Source: Verrucomicrobia bacterium UBA7008 (GTDB taxonomy: Bacteria; Verrucomicrobiota; Kiritimatiellia; RFP12; UBA1067). From it: a DNA stretch of 64,000 nt. The notes below the pieces were generated by a model that saw only the letters and a program-made list of their open reading frames with translations, searched no databases and was not told the DNA's origin. A program made the position numbers and the translations under genes. Position 1 is the first letter of the stretch, and each line of letters begins with the position of its first letter. Below, piece by piece: positions 29,420-36,952 of this stretch. Location: positions 33,405-97,404 of the forward strand of contig DJXI01000029.1 in NCBI GenBank assembly GCA_002449695.1. The letters are read 5' to 3'.

Positions 29420-31579
29420 TCAGCGTATGATTATCGTAAAGCCAGGGACTTTGGGCGACGCCCAAAGCTCTGTGTTATTGTTTTTGAGTTCAAGCGCGCC
29501 AACGCCCGTGCCGCGGTTGAATGTCGCGGTGATTGCGACATCGCTCTTGAGAACGCACTGCGCCGTGCGCCACTTTCCGCTCGTGACGTTCGCGTTGATC
29601 GTCACGGGACCGCCAGTTACCGCGCCCGCCACGTTCAGACATGTCGCGACATCGTCCGTCACATCAACATCAAACTTCGCGCCACCATCAAACGTCAACG
29701 TCGTCGCAATCGAGCCGTTGCCGCCGATTGCAGCGCCAGATGCAACATTCACCGCGCCCTGCGTTACCGTTCCGTCAAGAACAACCTTGCCCTCGTTGAC
29801 GTTAAGTGCAGTACCAAGCATTACACTGCCAGCAAGACGCTGAGTTCCAGCACCAATCTTATTGAGATTTGCCAGCACTGTCGTATTCCCACTGATAGAA
29901 ACATTGCCGGAGAAATATCCATTAGCATTATTGTCACCAACGATCAAGTTGTCACCCCTACCGTAAACAAGACCACATCCGTTAAGACCATTGATTGTAA
30001 TATTCGCCACTTGAGCAACGGAAGAACACTCCAAGGCGCCGTTCACATAAACATCACCCGAACGATTTCCGTTGGGAAGAAAGGCGTTGCCATTGAGCTT
30101 TAGAGCACTTTGAATGAACGTATCGCCTGTATAAGTACTGTTCGCGGCCGTTCCTTCAATTTCATAGGATCCCAACCCACTAGTAATAAACACTTTCACA
30201 TTCACTGTTTCTGCCAACATATGAGTTAATGTAAGTCCTGCTGATCCCGAAATAGGCTTCCCTATGCGAACACGATACCCCGCTCCTCCAGCATTGATCA
30301 CGTATCCTGCCGTGCTGCCAAAATTGAGAGCCGCGTTTATCTGAGCAGCCGTGCCAGACTTTCCGAAGTCTTTATATGGCTTTGCCATAACCATACCACT
30401 TGAAATCGTCAGCACTCCGTCTCCAGATACTCCCCCTGGGGCAACATTATATGCAGTAGTATTAAGCAAAAGGGAATTGACAGAAATGTTGTCATTGACT
30501 GCAAAGTTTTCCCCTGCATTAACAATCACATTCGCTGATGCAGAAATATCTCCAGAAATGCTTGTATAGTCTGATGAAAGATTGAGAGGGACTAACCCTC
30601 TTGTGCTATCGTAGGAAACAAAAGACTGGTCATACGATGTGTTTTTATCCGTCGAAAGGCCCGCAATATCGGAGTCCACCTTGGCGCCGATGAGCTGCGG
30701 CACAATGCCGCCTACGGTTTCGGGCGCGGTATCAAAGAGAACCTTCACGTCTCCGCCAAGCTTCGCGCCGCGGACGAGAAGCGTAGCGCCGGGCTTCATT
30801 TCGAGAGAACCAATCCGCACCGTCTCAGTCTTGTCCGCCGTAGTCGCACGCGGATAAAGGATAGAGCAGCTCGGCTCCTCAGCAAGCACCGTCAGTGTCT
30901 CAGTAATTCTGTCAGTAACATTCACTTGGGATTCCTGAAACTCCACTCGGGAGCGATTCAGCGTCAGGTCGCTCGCACGGACGGAATCGATGTCATTCTT
31001 GTCGCTTGACGTAAATCCTGTCTTGAGAACAGTATTCGTTGAAAGAGTTATCGCGCCATTCGAACCGCCTGCGCTGCGGAACGTAAACGTCCCCGCCCCA
31101 TCAAAAACAAGGTTGCCGTTTGATATCCGGTCGGAGAAAATCCACTTTGCACCACCATTCATGAAGACCTTCCGCGTCTGTCCGCCGAGATCGATGTTCA
31201 GTTTTTTCTTGTCTTCGTAGCCGTTGCCGAAGACGAAATCGGCTCCCATTGACAAAGGGGTCAGATAGAGATCGTCGTTGAGCGTCACCGTGCACGGTCC
31301 GTTCGACGCGCGGACCAACGTCCTTGCGCTGACAGTTCCGAGTATTTTGAATGAACCGGTCCAATCAGCCCCAAGATAAACATCGATGTCTCCCGTCGCA
31401 GCAGTCCAGTCGGCACTGAATACACCGCTCACGACGCCATCCGCCCAGTTGTCCGTAGACAGAAAATCATAAGTGTCCTTTTCAGTCTTGTTCCATCCGG
31501 TCGTTATGTCCGCGTGCGCGCAGAACGTTCCCGCAACGACGCAGGTCAAAAGTGCCAAAACTATATTTCTTTGTTCCAT
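29420..31579 (-). CDS. Secreted autotransporter-strand beta-helix surface protein
   Basis: The 719-residue protein has a signal peptide (about 1-23) and no recognisable enzyme domain. It is rich in glycine, asparagine and beta-branched residues in the pattern of autotransporter-associated strand repeats (for example LNKIGAGTQRLAGSVMLGTA near 572-591), so a right-handed beta-helix is likely. No C-terminal barrel is present. About 240 C-terminal residues resemble the end of the esterase fusion downstream, including the terminal TELWASPKVPGFTIIIR. Position as the first gene of the sugar locus suggests a role in glycan binding or surface display. An AGAGGA ribosome binding site and a leader of about 60 nt precede it. 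Confidence 0.75.
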   Translation of the reverse strand: MEQRNIVLALLTCVVAGTFCAHADITTGWNKTEKDTYDFLSTDNWADGVVSGVFSADWTAATGDIDVYLGADWTGSFKILGTVSARTLVRASNGPCTVTLNDDLYLTPLSMGADFVFGNGYEDKKKLNIDLGGQTRKVFMNGGAKWIFSDRISNGNLVFDGAGTFTFRSAGGSNGAITLSTNTVLKTGFTSSDKNDIDSVRASDLTLNRSRVEFQESQVNVTDRITETLTVLAEEPSCSILYPRATTADKTETVRIGSLEMKPGATLLVRGAKLGGDVKVLFDTAPETVGGIVPQLIGAKVDSDIAGLSTDKNTSYDQSFVSYDSTRGLVPLNLSSDYTSISGDISASANVIVNAGENFAVNDNISVNSLLLNTTAYNVAPGGVSGDGVLTISSGMVMAKPYKDFGKSGTAAQINAALNFGSTAGYVINAGGAGYRVRIGKPISGSAGLTLTHMLAETVNVKVFITSGLGSYEIEGTAANSTYTGDTFIQSALKLNGNAFLPNGNRSGDVYVNGALECSSVAQVANITINGLNGCGLVYGRGDNLIVGDNNANGYFSGNVSISGNTTVLANLNKIGAGTQRLAGSVMLGTALNVNEGKVVLDGTVTQGAVNVASGAAIGGNGSIATTLTFDGGAKFDVDVTDDVATCLNVAGAVTGGPVTINANVTSGKWRTAQCVLKSDVAITATFNRGTGVGALELKNNNTELWASPKVPGFTIIIR

Positions 31580-31644
31580 AGGTTTGTCCTCTTTCCGTTT
31601 GCCAGGTGTATCGGGATGAATCCATCCAGTTTGCCCAAGCGTCT

Positions 31645-32904
31645 TTATTGTAGCACAACGTCATTATCCTTTTGCGCACGGGATCGCTGACGGGCTGAGT
31701 ACGGCGCGTCGGATGCCAGGCCTGACTGGATGCGCCAGACGCCTGGCGTATGGCCTGTCATTTCCTTGAACTCGCGGCAGAATGTCGGGACGCTGGAATA
31801 GCCGATGCGCCTGGCAATCTGGGGAAGAGTGCAGCGCGTGCTGGAGAGGAGTACCTTGGCGGCGTCGAAACGGACGCGGCGTATCTCCTCGAGGATGCTC
31901 GAGCCTGTGACTTCCCTGAAAAGCTTTTCGGCGAAGCGACGGGATGAATGGACCGCTGCAACAACGCGTTCTACGCCGAGTCCGCTGCACGCCTTCGCGC
32001 GGATAAGCTCCACGGCCGCCATGATGCGGGCATCCTCGCGCAACGAGACGTGGGACGTCGTTTCGCGTCGAAAGAGTCCGAGCGGACGGAACGTCATGCG
32101 TCCGCTTCCCGAGACACGGCGTCCGTCAATCAGCGAACCGAGCGCCGCGGCGACAGCATATCCGCCACCCTCCCAGTCCGGAGCGACGCTAGTGATCGTC
32201 GGACGCGAGCGCATGCATATTCGCGCGTCGTTATCGACGCCGACGAGCGCGATGTCCTTCGGCAGGCGCAACCCGGCATCCAAGGCTGCGCGGCGGACAA
32301 GCGCCGCTGCGGAATCGTTTGCCGCGAAAACGCCGCAAGGCTTCGGCAGGGCGGCGAGATATTCCGCAAGCGCCTTGAGCTGCGCATCCACGGAGGCCGC
32401 CGAGCCGGGATGGAAAGGCGCGCACCATTTTCCGCCGCGTCGCAGGACTTCCCTGGCGAAAAAATGTTCGCGCGCCCGGCTCCACGTCGCGATTTCGCCC
32501 GTCGCTGGGCTCAGAGCCGCCACGAATGCATACGATGCGCACTTCATGGAAAAAAGTTCGCGCGCCACGATATGCGCGGTGAACTCTGCGTCATGGCGCA
32601 AATACGGCGCACCCCTCGTGACAGCACAGGCCGGGCAATCGAAAAACGACACGGGCAACGTCCCGAACACGGCGCCGTCCAGGCGGCAACTCAGCGCCGA
32701 AATGACGCCAACGGGGGCGGTGCGGCGGATGGCATCGGCCACGTCGGCGGCGTTTGGGTCGCAGCGGACGCATTCGACGTTCCAGCCGCGCATCACGGCG
32801 TAGCGCAAAATGCCTGCGCGCTGCCTCGCCCACGCGGCGTCGTTCTGCTCGTGCAGCGCGAGTACGGTTTTCGCGAGTACGGTTTTGTCGGCTTTCGTTT
32901 GCAT
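31645..32904 (-). CDS. XylR-type transcriptional regulator: LacI-like sensor plus AraC-like DNA-binding domain
   Basis: The 419-residue cytoplasmic protein combines a periplasmic-binding-protein-like sensor (about 10-285; conserved GVFAANDSAAALVRR and LPKDIALVGVDND) with a C-terminal pair of AraC-type helix-turn-helix motifs (about 315-405; TLPQIARRIGYSSVPTFCREFKEMTGHTPGVWR). The order sensor then AraC domain is that of XylR-like activators. It lies between the minus-strand sugar operon and the divergent GH2 gene, and is the likely regulator of both. The ATG at 32904 was chosen because the longer upstream frame enters unrelated sequence; no ribosome binding site is visible, and a -10 box lies about 20 nt away. 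Confidence 0.88.
   Translation of the reverse strand: MQTKADKTVLAKTVLALHEQNDAAWARQRAGILRYAVMRGWNVECVRCDPNAADVADAIRRTAPVGVISALSCRLDGAVFGTLPVSFFDCPACAVTRGAPYLRHDAEFTAHIVARELFSMKCASYAFVAALSPATGEIATWSRAREHFFAREVLRRGGKWCAPFHPGSAASVDAQLKALAEYLAALPKPCGVFAANDSAAALVRRAALDAGLRLPKDIALVGVDNDARICMRSRPTITSVAPDWEGGGYAVAAALGSLIDGRRVSGSGRMTFRPLGLFRRETTSHVSLREDARIMAAVELIRAKACSGLGVERVVAAVHSSRRFAEKLFREVTGSSILEEIRRVRFDAAKVLLSSTRCTLPQIARRIGYSSVPTFCREFKEMTGHTPGVWRIQSGLASDAPYSARQRSRAQKDNDVVLQ
31647..31655 (-). promoter_or_regulatory. Extended -10 promoter of the sugar-locus operon
   Basis: The minus strand reads TGCTACAAT just after the regulator stop codon and about 67 nt before the surface-protein ATG. No clear -35 box is present, which would suit activator control by the adjacent regulator. 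Confidence 0.5.
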
Positions 32905-32923
32905 GTCATTCGGTTCTGGGGGT

Positions 32924-32932
32924 ATTATAGCA
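32924..32932 (-). promoter_or_regulatory. Extended -10 promoter of the XylR-type regulator
   Basis: The minus strand reads TGCTATAAT, a perfect extended -10. The hexamer ends 19 nt before the regulator ATG, predicting a leader of about a dozen nucleotides without a ribosome binding site. Confidence 0.6.
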
Positions 32933-33236
32933 TATTTTTGAGGGGGCAAAAGGGGCAGAAGGGGCAGCGCGAAACATACTTCTTCGTCGGACGCGCGCGT
33001 TTGAAAAGCTCCTGCTCCTCGGTCTTGAGCCTGTTCCACGTCGCGACGACCTGCGAGAGCGACGCGTCACGGCAGAGAACGCGTATGCGGCGCAGAATCT
33101 CCCCTTCGCCGATCTCCTCCGCACTGGGCACGTAGACGAAGATGTGGAAATGGTTCGACATGAACGCGTAGGCCAGCACGACAACGCCACTGAACTCCTC
33201 TACGCGTCGCATCAGCGCAGCCGCGCGTCCTCCAGC
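32925..33236 (-). pseudogene. Remnant of a Y1 (REP-associated, RAYT-like) transposase
   Basis: The translated segment contains VVVLAYAFMSNHFHIFVYVP, the HUH-type histidine pair of Y1 transposases (NHFHIF), preceded by LMRRVEEFSG. The frame then continues through LRRIRVLCRDASLSQVVATW and stops after a lysine/cysteine-rich tail. The usual N-terminal part and the C-terminal helix with the catalytic tyrosine are missing, so it is a decayed internal fragment. It fills most of the 361-bp gap between the regulator and the divergent GH2 gene; the rest of that gap is the two promoters. Confidence 0.7.
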
Positions 33237-33249
33237 ACGGTGCGATTTA

Positions 33250-33258
33250 TGGTATAAT
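33250..33258 (+). promoter_or_regulatory. Extended -10 promoter 7 nt before the GH2 start
   Basis: The sequence TGGTATAAT ends 7 nt before the ATG at 33266, so transcription would begin at or beside the start codon. The intervening AAGGGGC could act as a ribosome binding site only if a promoter farther upstream is used. Confidence 0.55.
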
Positions 33259-33265
33259 AAGGGGC

Positions 33266-35071
33266 ATGAAAACGACACTTACGATTTTTGCCGCATGCTT
33301 TGCTCTTGCGGCATTCGCCGACAGGAGCGCGACAAGCCTCGCCGGCGACTGGCACTACATCGTCGACCCCCAGAACATCGGCAGCCTCGGCTACCACGAC
33401 GACCCCGACAGCCAACGCGACAACATGTGGTTCGGACGCAACGTCCACGCCAAGCACCGCAGCGATCTCGTCGAATACAACTTCGACGCGTCGCCGACCA
33501 TGAAGGTGCCGGGCGACTGGAACACCCAGGTCAAGGAGTTGTTCTGGTACGAGGGCATCGTCTGGTACGAGACGGATTTCGACGGCAGGCTCGCCGGGCT
33601 CTCCAAGCCCGCGCAAGGCGCAGGCGAGGCGAAGCCAAGCGGACGCGTCTTCCTCGTGCTTGACGGCGTCAGCCTCAAGGCGGACGTCTACATGAACGGA
33701 CGCAAGCTCGGCACCCACGTCGGCGGCTTCACGCAGTTCGAGTTCGACGTTACGGACGTCATTCGCGCCGGGAAGAACAGCCTTGTCGTGAAGGCCGACA
33801 ACACGCGCAGCAAATCCTCCATCCCGACGTACGGATTCGACTGGTGGAACTACGGCGGAATCATCCGCGACGTGCGCATAGAGACTCGCCCCGAGACATA
33901 CATCTCCAGGTGGCGCGTGACCCTCGACAAGGCCGACCGCAAGACGCTCACGGCAGAAGTCGACCTCGACAAGGCCGCCGCGGGGCTGCCCGTGAAAGTC
34001 GCCATCCCCGAGCTTGGCGTCACGGCAGAGGGCAAGACCGACGAGAACGGCCGCGCGCGCCTGACGCTTCCGCAGGCCGAGCTGACGCTGTGGTCTCCCG
34101 CAACGCCCAAGCTCTACCGCGTCGTGGCGACGGCAGGCGCGGACGAAGTCTCCGACGAAATGGGATTCCGCACGATCGAGACTAAAGGACGCAGCATCCT
34201 GCTCAACGGCGAGGAGATATTCCTCAAGGGCGTGTGCCTCCACGACGAGGCGCCGAACGGAGGCGGACGCGTTACTTCCGACGCGGAAGTCGCGGAGAAC
34301 ATCCGCAGGGCGAAGTCCCTCGGCTGCAACTTCGTGCGCCTCGCCCACTACCCGCACATCGAGAAGATGGTCCGCGCGTGCGAACGCGAAGGACTCATGG
34401 TCTGGAGCGAGATCCCGCTCTACTGGATGATCGACTGGGGCAACCCCTCCACATACGCGAACGCCGAGAGCCAGGTACGCGAAATGATCAGCCGCGACAT
34501 CAGGCGCGGGAACGTCATCATCTGGAGCCTCGCGAACGAAACCGTCCGCTCGTCCAAGCGCACGGACTTCCTCTCGCGTCTCGCGAAGTATGCGCGCTCG
34601 CTGGACAACACCCGCCTCATCTCGCTCGCAATGGAGGTTGCGCGCGCGAGGAACGGCGTCAACAAGCCTGAGGACGAGCTCCACGAGTTTGTCGACATCG
34701 TCTCGTTCAACGAATACGTGGGCTGGTACCGCAACGTAAAGGACGCGGACAAAATGGTCTGGGAGATTCCGTACGAAAAGCCAGTCGTGATCTCCGAGTT
34801 CGGCGGCGGAGCGGTTGCAGGACGCCACGGCGCAAACGACGAGCGCTGGACCGAGGAGATGCAGCAGACGATATACGAGGCCAACGTGCGCATGTTCAGC
34901 CGCATCGAGGGACTCTCCGGAACGTGCCCGTGGGTCCTTACCGACTTCCGCTCGCCGCGTCGCCCGCTTGCGGGCGTTCAGGACGGATACAACAGGAAGG
35001 GTCTGTTCTCCACCGACGGCAGAGAGAAGCTCGCCGCGGAGACCATGAGGAAATTCTACAGCACCAAATAA
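33266..35071 (+). CDS. Secreted GH2 glycosidase, beta-glucuronidase-like
   Basis: The 601-residue protein has a signal peptide (1-18), a jelly-roll sugar-binding domain (about 25-208), an immunoglobulin-like domain (about 210-305) and a GH2 barrel (about 307-600). Catalytic residues are acid/base Glu425 in IIWSLANET and nucleophile Glu511 in PVVISEFGGGA. The barrel entry (GEEIFLKGVCLHDEAP), the block VRLAHYPH and the compact length resemble beta-glucuronidases more than beta-galactosidases, but specificity cannot be fixed. It is transcribed away from the regulator gene and likely belongs to the same regulon. It is one of the few plus-strand genes in the window. Confidence 0.88.
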   Translation: MKTTLTIFAACFALAAFADRSATSLAGDWHYIVDPQNIGSLGYHDDPDSQRDNMWFGRNVHAKHRSDLVEYNFDASPTMKVPGDWNTQVKELFWYEGIVWYETDFDGRLAGLSKPAQGAGEAKPSGRVFLVLDGVSLKADVYMNGRKLGTHVGGFTQFEFDVTDVIRAGKNSLVVKADNTRSKSSIPTYGFDWWNYGGIIRDVRIETRPETYISRWRVTLDKADRKTLTAEVDLDKAAAGLPVKVAIPELGVTAEGKTDENGRARLTLPQAELTLWSPATPKLYRVVATAGADEVSDEMGFRTIETKGRSILLNGEEIFLKGVCLHDEAPNGGGRVTSDAEVAENIRRAKSLGCNFVRLAHYPHIEKMVRACEREGLMVWSEIPLYWMIDWGNPSTYANAESQVREMISRDIRRGNVIIWSLANETVRSSKRTDFLSRLAKYARSLDNTRLISLAMEVARARNGVNKPEDELHEFVDIVSFNEYVGWYRNVKDADKMVWEIPYEKPVVISEFGGGAVAGRHGANDERWTEEMQQTIYEANVRMFSRIEGLSGTCPWVLTDFRSPRRPLAGVQDGYNRKGLFSTDGREKLAAETMRKFYSTK

Positions 35072-35244
35072 CCGCATACCTATGCGCAAAAGAAGGGCCT
35101 ATTGACATAGTATTATTGATATAGCTCATGCCAGCTTGTACTCCTGTCTGGGCGATTTCGGACTGTCCGGATCGGTTCTTTCTCTCATGCCCTTCTCCAT
35201 CAGCGGCCGCTTCCAGAAGTAAACGCACTTTTGTCGTTCGTTTG

Positions 35245-35413
35245 CCCTCCGCTTCGCTTCGGTGCATTCCCGCTCGCGTCGCTCGCTACGCTAGACCGCG
35301 CCGCAAGCGGACGCTAATCTAGTACGCTCGCGCAGAGCGCGAGCTAATCTAGAATATCTAGACAAGCGAACGCAGTGAGCGATCTAGAACAGCGAGCGCA
35401 GCGAGCGGTCTAG
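35245..35413. repeat. Cluster of CTAG-centred imperfect repeats in both orientations
   Basis: Six CTAG tetramers lie within 123 bp (35291-35413). A 23-bp unit of the form AGCGANCGCAGNGAGCGNTCTAG occurs at 35365-35387 and 35391-35413. An inverted relative lies at about 35269-35294. GCTAATCTAG occurs twice (35313 and 35343), flanking the perfect hairpin CTCGCGC-AGA-GCGCGAG. Confidence 0.7.
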
Positions 35414-35522
35414 CCCCTCTCGAATTGCCTCGCATTGCGGCGCTCCGTTCGGCGTTGCCGCCAACCCCCGAAATCCGTGAACCCCGAAAACGTAAACGGC
35501 AAACCACCGCAAAATCAACTTT

Positions 35523-35559
35523 ACGTTCGTTTACTTTCAGAACGTGCGTTTACTTTTGA
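35523..35559. repeat. Two-copy direct repeat with CGTTTACTTT core
   Basis: ACGTTCGTTTACTTTCAG and ACGTGCGTTTACTTTTGA are adjacent (19-bp period). Inverted GTAAACG motifs lie nearby at about 35219 and 35491. Confidence 0.55.
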
Positions 35560-35590
35560 CAGTGGCGCGCCGCGCAACGTGAAAGGTGAC

Positions 35591-35621
35591 GGAAAACAAC
35601 TTCCGGGAAACGACTTTTTCG
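35591..35621. repeat. Dispersed intergenic repeat, copy 1
   Basis: The core CAACTTnnnGGAAACGACTTT, preceded by GGAAA, recurs at 60895-60924 with one small indel. This copy lies 12 bp beyond the mnmE stop codon. Confidence 0.55.
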
Positions 35622-35632
35622 GATGCGACAGG

Positions 35633-36952
35633 CTACTTGCCGACGCAGAAGCGGGAGAAGAGATTGTCGAGGAGATCGGCGGAATAGGTCGCGCCCAGAC
35701 ACGCGCCGAGCGTCTCGCACACGCGCCGCAGCGCGCCGCCCGCGAGCACGAGATCGTCCACCGTCGCGGGGAGCTGCGCTTCGGCTTCGATCAGCGCGGC
35801 TAAGGAGTGGTCGAACGCCGTTCGACCATCTTCATTACCATCGCCAGGGCAAGCGCCATTCTCGGCAAGGGCGTCCAGCTCGGCGGCGAGCGCGCGCCGG
35901 AGGTCGTCCAGCCCTTCGCCCGTCACCGCCGAGACGCGCACACCCGCCACCGGATCGCGATTCGCATCAAGATCGCACTTGGCGTGAACCTTGAGGACGC
36001 GCGCCGTGCGACGCGCGACGCGCGGCAGGTCGCACGCGCCGAGCGCGAGCACGACATCCGCCTGCGCGATCAGCTCTTCCGCGCGCCGCACGCCTTCGCC
36101 TTCGATCGCGTCCGCCGCCGTCCGCAGGCCCGCCGTGTCGACGAGCCGCACGGGGAAGCCCGCGATCTCCAGCCCCTCTTCAATCGAATCGCGCGTCGTG
36201 CCGGGCGTCGCCGAAACGAGGACGCGGTGCGCGCCCAGGAGCGCGTTCATCAGGCTCGACTTCCCCGCGTTCGGCGGCCCGGCGAGGACGACGAGCGCGC
36301 CGTCGCGCAGGAGCCGCCCTTCGCGCGCGCGCCGGCGCGCCTCGGCGAACTGCGCCGCGAGCGCCGCAAGCGCCGCGTTCAGGCGCGGCACAAAACCGTC
36401 CGGCAGTTCGCCCTCGTCGATATCGAGCGCGTGTTCGACTTCGGTCGCCAGCGCAAGCGCCCCGTCGTAGAGCGCGCGCAGCCGGCGCTTGCGCGCGCCG
36501 TCCAGCCCCGCGAGCGCGGCCGCCGCCGCACGGTCGGTCCGCGCGTTGATGAGGTCGAGCACGCCCTCGGCGGCCTCCAGATCGAGCTTGCCGTTCAGGA
36601 ACGCGCGTTCCGTGAACTCGCCGCGGCGCGCGAGCCGTGCACCGCACGCGAAGCACGCCTCCAGCACGCGGCGCGGCGCGACCGCGCCGCCGTGGCAGTG
36701 GAACTCCACCACGTCTTCGCCCGTGTAGCTGTGCGGCGCGACGAAAGCGAGCAAGAGACCGGCATCGAGCAGTTCACGGTCGGCTGGATCCGGACGGTAG
36801 AAGCGCGCGTAAAGGATGCGGCCGACCTGCGGCTGTTGGCGCGCGATCGTTTCGGCGATCGCAAAGGCCGCGTCGCCGCTCACGCGGACGATCGCGACGC
36901 CCGCGCGTCCCGGCGCGGTGGCGAGCGCGGCGATGGTGCCCGCGCGCGTCAT
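35633..36952 (-). CDS. mnmE: tRNA modification GTPase MnmE
   Basis: With MnmG it installs the carboxymethylaminomethyl or aminomethyl group on U34 of certain tRNAs. The 439-residue product has the N-terminal tetrahydrofolate-binding domain (about 1-115), a helical domain, the inserted G domain and the C-terminal Cys motif FCVGK. G1 is GPPNAGKSS (225-233) and G3 is DTAG (272-275). The G4 motif that should read NKxD is AKCD (324-327), an unusual change in the guanine-recognition loop. A palindrome lies inside the gene near codons 375-382. The ATG shares one base with the stop of the antiporter gene (TGATG). It is shorter than the usual 450-460 residues. Confidence 0.93.
   Translation of the reverse strand: MTRAGTIAALATAPGRAGVAIVRVSGDAAFAIAETIARQQPQVGRILYARFYRPDPADRELLDAGLLLAFVAPHSYTGEDVVEFHCHGGAVAPRRVLEACFACGARLARRGEFTERAFLNGKLDLEAAEGVLDLINARTDRAAAAALAGLDGARKRRLRALYDGALALATEVEHALDIDEGELPDGFVPRLNAALAALAAQFAEARRRAREGRLLRDGALVVLAGPPNAGKSSLMNALLGAHRVLVSATPGTTRDSIEEGLEIAGFPVRLVDTAGLRTAADAIEGEGVRRAEELIAQADVVLALGACDLPRVARRTARVLKVHAKCDLDANRDPVAGVRVSAVTGEGLDDLRRALAAELDALAENGACPGDGNEDGRTAFDHSLAALIEAEAQLPATVDDLVLAGGALRRVCETLGACLGATYSADLLDNLFSRFCVGK
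35808..35828. repeat. Perfect palindrome inside mnmE
   Basis: TGGTCGAAC and GTTCGACCA form a 9-bp stem around GCC. The core CGAACGNCGTTCG is shared with the palindrome in glnS at 49816-49834. Confidence 0.7.

Larger units (their letters stand above)
35072..35632. other. Gene-free, repeat-rich stretch between the GH2 and mnmE genes
   Basis: No credible gene is present in these 561 bp. The stretch holds CTAG-centred repeats, GTAAACG/CGTTTAC motifs in both orientations and one copy of a repeat that recurs near 60900. Base composition is mixed: an AT-richer first 80 bp, then a GC-rich block. Confidence 0.7.

Noticed and set aside
27119-31579. True type V autotransporters
   Set aside because: Both proteins have passenger-like repeats but lack a C-terminal membrane barrel.
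35103-35130. TTGACA followed by AT-rich sequence as a promoter
   Set aside because: No -10 hexamer lies 16-18 nt away and no gene follows on that strand.
35245-35413. Possible CRISPR array
   Set aside because: Units are imperfect, 23-26 bp apart in both orientations, with no spacers of even length and no cas genes.
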